Positions 34,727 through 43,202 of a DNA stretch of 64,000 nt are shown here, piece by piece. The stretch is from Cupriavidus agavae (GTDB lineage: Bacteria; Pseudomonadota; Gammaproteobacteria; Burkholderiales; Burkholderiaceae): NCBI RefSeq assembly GCF_004217045.1, contig NZ_SGXM01000009.1, positions 124,001-188,000 of the forward strand, written 5' to 3'. Position numbers and translations under genes: made by a program. Below the pieces are notes generated by a model. That model searched no databases. It saw only the letters and a program-made list of their open reading frames with translations, and was not told where the DNA came from. Numbering within the stretch: position 1 is the stretch's first letter; every line of letters begins with the position of its first letter.

Positions 34727-36046
34727 TCAGCGGCGCGTGGCCGGCGGCGCCGCTTCTGCCCCGGTGTATTCGAAGGCGACCGTGCCCTTCGGATGCCGGT
34801 ACCAGCCCGGGTCGCGGTAGTCGCCCGGCGCCAGCCCCGCCCGCACCTTGAGCGTGGTGAACATGCCGCCCATCTCGATCGGGCCAAACGGCCCTTGTCC
34901 GCTCATCATCGGCAGCGTGTTGGCGGGCAGCGGCATGGCCATGCTGCCCATGTCGGCCATGCCGGCTTCTCCCATCGCCATGTAGTCGGGCACCAGCGCG
35001 TTCATGCGGCTGGCCAGGTCCTTCTGCTTCACCCCGATCATCGTTGGCACATCGTGGCCCATTGCGTTCATCGTGTGGTGCGACTTGTGGCAATGAAACG
35101 CCCAGTCGCCGGGATTGTCGGCAACGAACTCGATCGCGCGCATCTGGCCCACGGCCACGTCGGTGGTGACCTCGGGCCAGCGCGCGGATGGCGGCACCCA
35201 GCCGCCGTCCGTGCCCGTGACCTCGAAGCGGTGCCCGTGCAGGTGCATTGGATGGTTGGTCATGGTCAGGTTGCCGAAGCGGATGCGCACGCGGTCTCCC
35301 AGGCGCACCGGCAGCGGGTCGATGCCCGGAAACACGCGGCTGTTCCACGTCCACATGTTGAAATCGGTCATCTCGGCCACGCGCGGCGTGTAGGAGCCGG
35401 GATCGATGTCGTAGGCGGCGATCAGGAACACGAAGTCGCGGTCCACGCGCATGGCCGCCGGGTTGCGCGGGTGTACCACGATGAACCCCATCATGCCCAT
35501 GGCCATCTGCACCATCTCGTCGGAATGCGGGTGGTACATGAACGTGCCCGCGTGGCGCATCTCGAATTCGTAGACGAAGGTCTTGCCCGGCGGGATATGG
35601 GGCTGGGACAGGCCGCCCACGCCGTCCATGCCGGCCGGCAGGATCATGCCGTGCCAGTGCACGGTGGTGTGCTCGGGCAGCTTGTTCGTGACGAAGATGC
35701 GCACGCGGTCGCCCTCGACGCATTCGAGCGTGGGGCCGGGGCTCTGGCCGTTGTAGCCCCACAGGTGCGCGGTCATGCCGGGCGCCAGTTCGCGCTCGAC
35801 CGGCTCCGCCACGAGGTGGAATTCCTTCCAGCCATTGCGCATGCGCCACGGCAGCGTCCAGCCGTTCAGCGTGACCACGGGCTGGTAGGGGCGGCCGTTC
35901 GGCGGCGCGGCGGGCGGTTGCGTGGCGGCGCTCGATTGCAGCGCGGCTTCGGGCAGCGCGGCGGCGCCGGCGCGCGACACCATCGCCGAACCCAGCATGG
36001 CGGCGGCCGAGCCGCCGAGGAAATTGCGTCGGGTGACCATGGTCAT
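34727..36046 (-). CDS. Tat-exported multicopper oxidase
   Basis: The 439-residue protein has a twin-arginine signal (TRRNFLGGSAAAMLG). Copper ligands are present: TVHWHG and YHPHSDEM in the first part, HPMHLHG and the type 1 site AFHCHKSHHTMNAM near the end (axial Met present). After the last copper motif comes a Met-rich tail (MAMGEAGMADMGSMAMPLPA), as in CopA/CueO copper oxidases. It would oxidise Cu(I) in the periplasm. It is the last gene of the copper operon and its ATG overlaps the stop of the TolC-family gene. Regulation is probably by the CopRS pair encoded divergently. Confidence 0.92.
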   Translation of the reverse strand: MTMVTRRNFLGGSAAAMLGSAMVSRAGAAALPEAALQSSAATQPPAAPPNGRPYQPVVTLNGWTLPWRMRNGWKEFHLVAEPVERELAPGMTAHLWGYNGQSPGPTLECVEGDRVRIFVTNKLPEHTTVHWHGMILPAGMDGVGGLSQPHIPPGKTFVYEFEMRHAGTFMYHPHSDEMVQMAMGMMGFIVVHPRNPAAMRVDRDFVFLIAAYDIDPGSYTPRVAEMTDFNMWTWNSRVFPGIDPLPVRLGDRVRIRFGNLTMTNHPMHLHGHRFEVTGTDGGWVPPSARWPEVTTDVAVGQMRAIEFVADNPGDWAFHCHKSHHTMNAMGHDVPTMIGVKQKDLASRMNALVPDYMAMGEAGMADMGSMAMPLPANTLPMMSGQGPFGPIEMGGMFTTLKVRAGLAPGDYRDPGWYRHPKGTVAFEYTGAEAAPPATRR

Positions 36047-37446
36047 TGTCCTTGGGGAGCGTCGGAAGCAGCGGAAGCGGTGGCCGTATCGGGCAGCCGG
36101 CCGCCGAGCGCGCTGCGCAGCTCCGACTCGGCCAGCCAGAAATCGCGCTGGGCGTCGAGGTAGGCGTTCACGGCGTTGATCTGTTCGCGGGCATCGGCCA
36201 GCAGTTCGAAGACGCTGACCAGCATGCCGTTGTAGCGCAGCAGGTTCTCGTCGCCGATACGCTTGCGCAGCGGCACCACTTCATCCCGATAGTGCTGGGC
36301 GATGTCGTAGCGCGCCTGATAGCCCGCGTAGGTCTCGCGCACCAGCGAGCGCGCATTGATGGCCTGTTCGGCCAGCCGCGACGCGGCCTGCATGTATACA
36401 TATTCGGCGCGGGCCACGCGGGCGCCGCCCCAGTCGAACAGCGGCACCTCGATGTCGATGCCGTAGCCGGTCTCGCGTGGACGGCCGGTCTCCGAATTGA
36501 ACAGGTAGCTCGCGTCGAGCACGCTGATGAAGCCCGTGGCCCGCGTGAGTCCGAGCGAGCGCGACAGGCTGTCGAGTTGCGCGCGCCCGGCCTGCAGGTC
36601 CAGCCGGTTCGAGATCGCATAACCTTCAAGATCCTGAAGCGATGGCCGGCTGGGCGGCAGATCGGGCAGGCGCTCGGGCAGACGGAAGGCGAGATCGTCG
36701 CCCCACAGGCCGAGTTCGCGCGTCAGTTGCTCGCGGGCGGTCAGCGCGCGTTCCCGGGCCCGCGCCAGTTGCGCGGCGGCATCGGCGTAGAACGCCTGTT
36801 CCCGGGCGTGGTCGAGCACGCTGACGTTGCCGGTGCGGGCCAGGTCGCGGGCGAACAGCGCTCCGGTTTCGGCGGCCCGCCTGACTTGTTCGGCATAGCG
36901 CGCGGCCTGTTCGGCGGCCACGGCGCGCACCCAGGCGCGGCGGGCCGCTTCGGCGCGGCGCAGCGTGGCGTCTGCCACGGACAGCCGGGTCTGGGCGAAG
37001 CGGCCTTGCTCGATGCGCGCCGCGAACGGCAGCGCCAGCAGGTTCATGAAACCCACCGTGACGGCGCGTTCGATCTTGAGTTCGTCGCCCGAGGTCTTGC
37101 GGCTGAACGAGAAGCCGGGGTTGGGCAGGCGCGTGGCCTGCACGTAATCGGCCTCGGCAATGCCAAGGTCCGCGTACTGGGCCTGCAGCCCGCGATGGTT
37201 GAGCAGCGCCACCTGGACCGCGCTGGCTGCGTCGAGCGGCTGCGCCAGCAGTTCGCGGGTGCGTTCGCGCACGGCAGTGCGGTCGGCGTCGGAACGGACC
37301 CAGAGCGCCGGCTGCCCGAGCCGGCCGCGGGTAGCGTCCGCCACCGGGCCAAAGCCGCCATCGGCAGAGAAGCCGGCACAGCCGGCCAGCAGCAGGGCCG
37401 CGAGCGGTACCGCGCCACATCGTAAAAAAGCCAGATTCAGGAACAT
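36043..37446 (-). CDS. TolC-family outer-membrane efflux lipoprotein
   Basis: With the ATG at 37446 the protein has 467 residues. It has a lipoprotein signal (LLLAGC, about residue 22) and two TolC/OEP repeats with long coiled helices (SVADATLRRAEAARRAWVRAVAAEQAARYAEQ, given here only as a helical zone) and the strand motif GYGIDIEVPLFDWGGARVARAE. No RND pump or periplasmic adaptor is encoded next to it, so the partner is elsewhere or the protein works alone with the oxidase. It begins 8 bases after the stop of the His-rich gene and overlaps the oxidase start by 4 bases. Confidence 0.88.
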   Translation of the reverse strand: MFLNLAFLRCGAVPLAALLLAGCAGFSADGGFGPVADATRGRLGQPALWVRSDADRTAVRERTRELLAQPLDAASAVQVALLNHRGLQAQYADLGIAEADYVQATRLPNPGFSFSRKTSGDELKIERAVTVGFMNLLALPFAARIEQGRFAQTRLSVADATLRRAEAARRAWVRAVAAEQAARYAEQVRRAAETGALFARDLARTGNVSVLDHAREQAFYADAAAQLARARERALTAREQLTRELGLWGDDLAFRLPERLPDLPPSRPSLQDLEGYAISNRLDLQAGRAQLDSLSRSLGLTRATGFISVLDASYLFNSETGRPRETGYGIDIEVPLFDWGGARVARAEYVYMQAASRLAEQAINARSLVRETYAGYQARYDIAQHYRDEVVPLRKRIGDENLLRYNGMLVSVFELLADAREQINAVNAYLDAQRDFWLAESELRSALGGRLPDTATASAASDAPQGQ

Positions 37447-37454
37447 GACCGGGC

Positions 37455-37805
37455 TCAGTGCGCGTGGTGGTGCTGGTGCCCGCCGTCGGCGGGTGCCGGG
37501 GAGGCTGGCATCCCTGCCGGCGTCGATGCCGGGGGCGGGCTGGCATGGTGCATGGCGTGCCCCGCGTGCGGATCGGCGGCGGCCCCGGCAGCGGGTGCGA
37601 CGCTGGCATTTGCGGCGCGCCAGGGCTGGCGCTGCGGGGTTTCGTAGCGCTGGTAGCCGGCCAGCGGCGCCACGTCGGGCAGGGCCGGCACGGCAGCGTG
37701 GGGGTTCATCGGATCGGGCAGGGCGGGTGCCGGCACCTGGGCGGCGGCGAGCGCCGGGGCCAGCATCAGCAGCGATGCCAGCACGATGCAACGCTTGGCG
37801 AGCAT
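37455..37805 (-). CDS. Small exported His-rich protein of the copper operon
   Basis: With the ATG at 37805 the protein has 116 residues. A signal peptide (CIVLASLLMLAPALAAAQ) is followed by a Pro/Ala-rich chain with HAGHAMHHA in the middle and GGHQHHHAH at the C-terminus, both likely metal-binding. I do not recognise a domain. A GGAGA ribosome site precedes the ATG. Context suggests a periplasmic copper buffer or delivery protein for the oxidase. Confidence 0.78.
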   Translation of the reverse strand: MLAKRCIVLASLLMLAPALAAAQVPAPALPDPMNPHAAVPALPDVAPLAGYQRYETPQRQPWRAANASVAPAAGAAADPHAGHAMHHASPPPASTPAGMPASPAPADGGHQHHHAH

Positions 37806-37958
37806 GGTATTTCTCCGAGACGCCGCCATCGCCCGGCAGACACGGCGGGCGTCAACAAGCAGCAGGCGGCAATCAGTCGCGATCAGGAAAGCGCGCAGCC
37901 GCGCGACGGCGGGGCGAATCCTGGGGAGGGCGAGCGTGCGCTGGGCGCACGTCGGGTG

Positions 37959-38414
37959 TCAGCAGTGGCGGGCGGGCGGCCGGTCTGCCGGCAGGACCGG
38001 CTGGCTGGCAAAGCTGGCCGGCATGGCCAGAGGCAGCGCGTGGCGGTGGTGTTGCAACACCACGAGGGGGATCTCCGGCAGCAGCATGGCACTGGCCGCG
38101 CACGCGGCACAGGCGCTGCAGACGCCGGCATGGTGAGAGTGGTCGCTCATCGGCCCGGGCGCGTCGCCGGACGGCGTGGCATCGTGCCAGACCGGCGTGT
38201 CCATGTTCTCGACGGCCGCTTCATGGCAATGTGCGTGGACGTCCTGGCCGATCTCGGCCTCCGCTTCGGCCTTGATGGCGGCGTGGCGCTCGGACATCGA
38301 CAGCCCGGCAGCCTCGGACGCCTTGCAGACCATCATGACTGCCGCGGCGGCGCCCTGGACGGGCAGCGCGAACATGGCAAGACACAACAGGAAGCTGGAA
38401 AGCAGGCGTTTCAT
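37959..38414 (-). CDS. Exported His/Cys-rich protein, DUF2946-like
   Basis: With the ATG at 38414 the protein has 151 residues. A signal peptide (LLSSFLLCLAMFALPVQGAAA) precedes a chain rich in His (HAHCHEAA, SDHSHHAG) and a Cys cluster (GVCSACAACA). The pattern of Cys cluster followed by a hydrophobic stretch resembles DUF2946-type proteins seen in copper loci. It is the first gene of the copper operon, diverging from copRS. It ends 153 bases before the next gene; no gene was found in that gap. Function not proved. Confidence 0.75.
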   Translation of the reverse strand: MKRLLSSFLLCLAMFALPVQGAAAAVMMVCKASEAAGLSMSERHAAIKAEAEAEIGQDVHAHCHEAAVENMDTPVWHDATPSGDAPGPMSDHSHHAGVCSACAACAASAMLLPEIPLVVLQHHRHALPLAMPASFASQPVLPADRPPARHC

Positions 38415-38521
38415 CGAGACCGGAAGGCGGCCTGTCGCGGGACAGGCGGGAGCATGGGCAATTGCCCCAGGGCGGGGCAGCCGGCATTGTACTGTGTTTG
38501 CCAGGCAGATATTGCCCATGC

Positions 38522-38543
38522 ATCATGACAATCGTGCAATGAT
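38522..38543. promoter_or_regulatory. Candidate CopR/CusR-type box between the copper operon and copRS
   Basis: The 225-base divergent region has ATCAT at 38522-38526 and its inverse ATGAT at 38539-38543. The left part contains ATGACAA (38525-38531), which equals one half-site of the known CusR box, while the right half is degenerate. It is placed between both promoters, fitting control of both transcripts by the regulator encoded here. Confidence 0.35.
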
Positions 38544-38639
38544 CGCCCAAATGACGCCAACCTCGGATAGTGTCGGGGTTCTGCAATAAACCGAGAGAGG
38601 GGGCGCCGGCGCAGTGCCGGGCGCCCGAAGTGACACACC

Positions 38640-39317
38640 ATGCGCATCCTGATTGTCGAAGACGAACCGAAGGCCGGTGACTATCTGCTGAAGGGGCTGA
38701 CGGAGTCCGGCTTCGTCGCCGACCTGGCCCGCGACGGCGTGGACGGCCTGGCGCACGCCCGGGAGCAGCACTACGACCTGATCGTGCTCGACGTGATGCT
38801 GCCCGGCATGGACGGCTGGCAGGTGCTGCGCGAGCTGCGCCGCGACAAGGACACGCCGGTACTCTGCCTGACCGCCCGCGACGAGCTGTCTGACCGCCTC
38901 AAGGGCCTGGAACTGGGCGCCGATGACTATATGGTCAAGCCGTTCGCGTTTGCCGAACTGGTGGCGCGGATCCGCACCATCCTGCGGCGCGGCCCGCTGC
39001 GCGAAAGCGAGTTCATGGAGATGGCCGACCTCCAGATCGACACCATCCGCCGCCGTGTCACGCGTGCCGGCCAGAAGATCGACCTGACCTCGAAGGAATT
39101 CGCGTTGCTGCAACTGCTGGCGCGGCGCCGGGGCGAGGTGCTGTCGCGCTCGCTGATTGCCTCGCAGGTGTGGGACATGAACTTCGACAGCAACACCAAC
39201 GTGGTGGATGTCTCGATCCGCCGGCTGCGCGCCAAGGTGGACGACCCGTTCCCGAAGAAGCTGATCCATACCCGGCGCGGCATGGGCTACGTGCTCGACG
39301 AATCGGACGAAGCGTGA
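38640..39317 (+). CDS. copR: OmpR-family heavy-metal response regulator (CopR/CusR type)
   Basis: The 225-residue protein has a receiver domain (phosphoacceptor Asp in LIVLDVMLPGMDGW near residue 51, Lys in VKPFAF) and a winged-helix domain (KIDLTSKEFALLQLLARRRGEVLSRSLI, given as a zone, then SNTNVVDVSIRRLR). The close pattern is that of CopR, CusR, CzcR and IrlR. It begins 225 bases from the divergent copper operon and is followed by the sensor gene. Copper is the likely signal because of the neighbours; zinc or cadmium cannot be excluded. Confidence 0.92.
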   Translation: MRILIVEDEPKAGDYLLKGLTESGFVADLARDGVDGLAHAREQHYDLIVLDVMLPGMDGWQVLRELRRDKDTPVLCLTARDELSDRLKGLELGADDYMVKPFAFAELVARIRTILRRGPLRESEFMEMADLQIDTIRRRVTRAGQKIDLTSKEFALLQLLARRRGEVLSRSLIASQVWDMNFDSNTNVVDVSIRRLRAKVDDPFPKKLIHTRRGMGYVLDESDEA

Positions 39318-39327
39318 GCCGGTGGGC

Positions 39328-40782
39328 ATGAAACACCTTGCGCGCGTGCGTCGCGCGATCGACGCGTGGATGCCCGCTTCGCTGACCACGCGTCTGGCGC
39401 TGGCCTACGGGCTGACCACGGCGGCCATTCTCGTGGGCGTGGCCACCTATCTGGCCACCGCGCTCGGCAACCAGCTGCAGTCGCGCGACGAGAGCGAACT
39501 CGTGGGCGAGGTGCTGCTGGTGCGCCACCTGCTGCGGGAGGTGGCCGACGAGAACGAGATCCGCACCGACACGCACCGCTTCGCCGACATCGCCATGGGC
39601 CACGAGGGCCTGATCCTGGTGGTGCGCACCCGTGACGGCGATCCGCTGATCACGCTCAATCCCCACAACGAGACCCTGCCGCCGCTATCCGTGCTGCCGG
39701 TCGGCACGATGCCCGACAAGGCCGCGCTGCAGACCTGGCATCCGCGCAACGGCGTGCCCTCGCGCGGCATTGCGGCGCTGGGGCAGGTGGGCGATTCCAG
39801 GCGTACCGTGGAGATCATCGTGCTCAGCGATGCCGGCTACCGCGTGGCGCTGATGCGCGAGTACCGGAGCGAGCTGCTGGGCGCCGTGCTGTGCGGCGCG
39901 ATCGTGGCGGCGGCGCTGGGCTACCTGCTGGCGCGGCGCGGGCTGCGGATGCTGCGCCGGATGGCCAGCGACGCGGCGGCGGTGACCACCAGCCGGCTGG
40001 CGACGCGGCTCGATGTGGGCGGCGCCCCCGAGGAACTGCGCGAACTGGCCGGCGCGCTCAACGCCATGCTGGCGCGCCTGCAGGACAGCTTCACGCGGCT
40101 CTCGCAGTTTTCCGCCGACCTGGCACACGATTTCCGCACGCCGATCAGCAACCTCGTCGGCCAGACCCAGGTCACGCTGGCCCAGCGCCGCACGCCAGCC
40201 GAGTACGAGGCGGTGCTCGAATCGAACCTGGAGGAGTACGAGCGGCTGTCGCGCATGATCGAGAACATGCTGTTCCTGGCCCGGGCGGACAACGCCCAGG
40301 TGGCGCTCGGCGCGCGGTCGCTCGACGCGCGGGCCGAACTGGACAAGGTGGCCGAGTATTTCGAGGCCGTGGCGGCCGACCGCAACCTGACGGTCGCGGT
40401 GTCGGGCACCGCCACGGTGACGGCCGACCAGACGCTGCTGCGGCGCGCCGTGATCAACCTGCTCGACAATGCCATGCGCCACGCGCCGGCCGGCAGCACG
40501 GTCCGGATGGTGGTGTCGCGGCCCCAGGCGGGGCAGACGGCGATCACGGTTTCCAACGGCGGCCCGGCGATCGACGCCGACGCGCTGCCGCACCTGTTCG
40601 GACGTTTTTACCGGGCAGACCCGTCGCGGCGCAATTCGGCGGGCTCCACCGGGCTTGGCCTGGCGATCGTCGACACCATCATGCGGCTGCACGGCGGCAG
40701 CGTTTCGGTGCAGAGCGTGGAAGACGACACCCGCTTCGAACTGGCCTTCCCGGACTGGGTGGGGACCGCAGAGGCGGCGTGA
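39328..40782 (+). CDS. copS: Heavy-metal sensor histidine kinase (CopS/CusS type)
   Basis: The ATG at 39328 gives 484 residues; a GTG two codons upstream is also possible. Two membrane segments (near 22-45 and 180-200) frame a periplasmic domain of about 135 residues. HAMP follows, then HisKA with the phosphorylated His in LAHDFRTPISNLVG, and the ATPase domain with NLLDNAMRHAP and GSTGLGLAIVDTIMRLHGG. The family senses copper, silver or other metals. It follows the regulator gene by 10 bases. Downstream stands a MerR-type promoter for the ATPase gene. Confidence 0.92.
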   Translation: MKHLARVRRAIDAWMPASLTTRLALAYGLTTAAILVGVATYLATALGNQLQSRDESELVGEVLLVRHLLREVADENEIRTDTHRFADIAMGHEGLILVVRTRDGDPLITLNPHNETLPPLSVLPVGTMPDKAALQTWHPRNGVPSRGIAALGQVGDSRRTVEIIVLSDAGYRVALMREYRSELLGAVLCGAIVAAALGYLLARRGLRMLRRMASDAAAVTTSRLATRLDVGGAPEELRELAGALNAMLARLQDSFTRLSQFSADLAHDFRTPISNLVGQTQVTLAQRRTPAEYEAVLESNLEEYERLSRMIENMLFLARADNAQVALGARSLDARAELDKVAEYFEAVAADRNLTVAVSGTATVTADQTLLRRAVINLLDNAMRHAPAGSTVRMVVSRPQAGQTAITVSNGGPAIDADALPHLFGRFYRADPSRRNSAGSTGLGLAIVDTIMRLHGGSVSVQSVEDDTRFELAFPDWVGTAEAA

Positions 40783-40798
40783 GGCACCTGCCATCGGC

Positions 40799-40829
40799 TT
40801 GACCCTGGAGCGGCTACAGGGTCTTCAAT
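40799..40829 (+). promoter_or_regulatory. MerR-family (ZntR/CadR/PbrR-type) promoter of the P-type ATPase gene
   Basis: A -35 TTGACC (40799-40804) and -10-like TTCAAT (40824-40829) are separated by 19 bases, longer than normal. Between and over them lies the dyad ACCCTG (40802-40807), 9 bases, CAGGGT (40817-40822). Overlong spacing with a dyad in the spacer is the hallmark of promoters activated by MerR-type metal regulators, and this sequence is very near to known CadR/PbrR operators. No merR-type gene is in the window. Confidence 0.78.
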
Positions 40830-40858
40830 GGCAGGCATTACGCTACGAGGATTCCGTT

Positions 40859-43162
40859 ATGGCCCGCTCCACCCCGGATCACGCCCTGCCGCCCACGGTC
40901 GACGCGTGCTGCCAAGGGCACTCGCAACACCGCCACGATCCCTCCCCCGACCACTCCCACGACCACTCGCACGGCCACGAGCATCCGCACGCCCATGCCG
41001 CCCCGGCCGGGGCGCCCCCGGTGGCCGCGCCGCCGGGCACGCGTGCGTCCGGCTTCCGCATCGACGCCATGGACTGCCCGACCGAGGAAACGCTGATCCG
41101 GGGCAAGCTGGCCGGCATGGACGGCGTGGCGGCGCTAGATTTCAACCTGATGCAGCGGGTGCTGACGGTCCACCATACGCTGGCCTCCACCGCACCGGTG
41201 ATCGAGGCCATCGCCTCGCTCGGGATGAAAGCCGAGCCGTTGTCTGACGACGGCGCGGCGGCCGTGGCGGAACCGCCGAAGCCGTGGTGGCCGTTGGCGC
41301 TGGCCGGGGCGGCGGCGGTGGCCGCCGAAGTGGCCGAATGGTTCGCGCTGGGCACGCCGTACCTGCCAGCGGCGCTGGCGCTGGCCACGGTGCTGATCGC
41401 CGGGCTGGGCGTGTACCGCAAGGGCTGGATCGCGCTGCGCAACGGCAATCTCAATATCAACGCGCTGATGAGCATCGCCGTGACCGGCGCGATGCTGATC
41501 GGACAGTGGCCCGAGGCGGCCATGGTGATGGCGCTGTTCGCGCTGGCCGAACGCATCGAGGCCGCCTCGCTGGACCGCGCCCGCAACGCGGTGCGCGGCC
41601 TGATGGCGATGACGCCCGAACAGGCCACGGTGCTGCAGCCAGACGGCGGCTGGCAAGCCGTGGCGGCCCGTACGGTGCCGGTGGGTGCCACGGTGCGGCT
41701 GCGCCCCGGCGAGCGCGTGGCGCTCGATGGCCGCGTCACGCGCGGGCAGTCGGCGCTCGACCAGGCGCCGATCACTGGCGAGAGCGTGCCGCTCGACAAG
41801 GGCCCCGGCGATCCGCTCTACGCGGGCTCGATCAACCAGTCCGGCGAACTTGAGTACACGGTCACGGCGCCGGCCGACGATTCCACGCTGGCGCGCATCA
41901 TCCACGCCGTGGAGGCCGCCCAGGGCAGCCGGGCGCCGACGCAGCGCTTTGTCGACCAGTTCGCCCGGATCTACACCCCGGCGGTGTTTGCGATCGCCGT
42001 GGCGGTGGCCGTGGTGCCGCCGCTGGCCATGGGCGGCGACTGGCTGGCCTGGATCTACAAGGCGCTGGTGCTGCTGGTGATCGCCTGCCCGTGCGCGCTG
42101 GTGATCTCGACGCCGGTGACCATCGTCAGCGGACTGGCGGCGGCGGCGCGCCGGGGCATCCTGGTCAAGGGCGGCGTCTATCTGGAGCAGGGCCACCGCC
42201 TGACCTGGCTGGCGCTCGACAAGACCGGCACGCTGACCCACGGCAAGCCCGCGCAGACCGACATGGCGCTGCTGGCCGAGGACGTACCGCAGGCGCGCGC
42301 CATTGCCGCCAGCCTGGCGGCCCGCTCGGATCATCCGGTGTCGCGTGCGGTGGCCACCGCGGCGCAGGCCGATGGCGTGGCCGCGCTCGACGTGCGCGAT
42401 TTCGAGGCGGTACCGGGGCAGGGCGTGCGCGGCACGGTGGGCGGCGTGGCCTACAGCCTTGGCAATCACCGCATGATCCACGAGTTGGGCGCGTGCTCGC
42501 CGGCGCTTGAAGCGCGGCTCGAAGCCATCGAACGGCAGGGCAAGACGATCGTGCTGCTTGCCGCGCTGCCCGGCGACGGACACTCGGCCCGGGCGCTGGC
42601 GCTGTTCGGCGTGGCCGACACAGTGCGCGAATCGAGCCGGCAAGCCATTGCGCAACTCCACGCGCTCGGTGTCAGGACGCTGATGCTGTCAGGCGACAAC
42701 AGCCATACGGCGGCGGCCATCGGGCAGGCCGTGGGCATCGACGAGGCGCGTGGCAATCAACTGCCGCAGGACAAGGCCGATGCGCTGGCGTCGCTGGCCG
42801 GTCAGGCGCACGCGCGGGGCGGCAAGGTGGGGATGGTGGGCGACGGCATCAACGACGCCCCCGCGCTGGCCCGCGCCGATATCGGGTTTGCCATGGGCGC
42901 CGCGGGCACCGACACGGCCATCGAAACCGCCGACGTGGCGCTGATGGACGACGACCTGCGCAAGATTCCCACGTTCGTGCGGCTGTCGCGGCGTACCGCA
43001 TCGATCCTGCGGCAGAACATTGCCCTGGCGCTCGGCATCAAGGCGGTGTTCCTGGCGCTGACCGTGATGGGCATGGGCACGATGTGGATGGCCGTGTTCG
43101 CGGATATGGGGGCGAGCCTGCTGGTGGTGTTCAACGGGCTGCGGCTGACGCGGCGGGGGTAG
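40859..43162 (+). CDS. P1B-type heavy-metal ATPase (Cd/Zn/Pb exporter, ZntA/CadA type)
   Basis: With the ATG at 40859 the protein has 767 residues. The N-terminus is His-rich (residues 20-45, HSHDHSHGHEHPHAH), then one metal-binding domain with FRIDAMDCPTEETL (Met71-Asp72-Cys73). The membrane motif Cys410-Pro-Cys412 (CPCALVIS), phosphorylation Asp454 in LDKTGTLTHG, the SDHPVSR motif and GDGINDAPALARADI are all intact. These point to export of divalent soft metals (Zn, Cd, Pb) at the inner membrane rather than Cu(I). Its promoter has a MerR-type operator of the same metal specificity. Confidence 0.93.
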   Translation: MARSTPDHALPPTVDACCQGHSQHRHDPSPDHSHDHSHGHEHPHAHAAPAGAPPVAAPPGTRASGFRIDAMDCPTEETLIRGKLAGMDGVAALDFNLMQRVLTVHHTLASTAPVIEAIASLGMKAEPLSDDGAAAVAEPPKPWWPLALAGAAAVAAEVAEWFALGTPYLPAALALATVLIAGLGVYRKGWIALRNGNLNINALMSIAVTGAMLIGQWPEAAMVMALFALAERIEAASLDRARNAVRGLMAMTPEQATVLQPDGGWQAVAARTVPVGATVRLRPGERVALDGRVTRGQSALDQAPITGESVPLDKGPGDPLYAGSINQSGELEYTVTAPADDSTLARIIHAVEAAQGSRAPTQRFVDQFARIYTPAVFAIAVAVAVVPPLAMGGDWLAWIYKALVLLVIACPCALVISTPVTIVSGLAAAARRGILVKGGVYLEQGHRLTWLALDKTGTLTHGKPAQTDMALLAEDVPQARAIAASLAARSDHPVSRAVATAAQADGVAALDVRDFEAVPGQGVRGTVGGVAYSLGNHRMIHELGACSPALEARLEAIERQGKTIVLLAALPGDGHSARALALFGVADTVRESSRQAIAQLHALGVRTLMLSGDNSHTAAAIGQAVGIDEARGNQLPQDKADALASLAGQAHARGGKVGMVGDGINDAPALARADIGFAMGAAGTDTAIETADVALMDDDLRKIPTFVRLSRRTASILRQNIALALGIKAVFLALTVMGMGTMWMAVFADMGASLLVVFNGLRLTRRG

Positions 43163-43166
43163 ATTC

Positions 43167-43190
43167 CCCTCTCCCGCTTGCGGGAGAGGG
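43167..43190. repeat. Intergenic palindromic element, copy 2
   Basis: Perfect 11-base arms CCCTCTCCCGC and GCGGGAGAGGG with a TT centre lie 4 bases after the ATPase stop, in the 40-base gap between convergent genes. It matches the core of the element at 8249-8280 with one change in the arms. It may act as a terminator for one or both genes. Confidence 0.75.
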
Positions 43191-43202
43191 AGCAAACCTT
43201 CC

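Noticed and set aside
37806..37958. Possible small gene between the two small copper-operon proteins
   Set aside because: No open frame with a ribosome site; the sequence looks like leader DNA.
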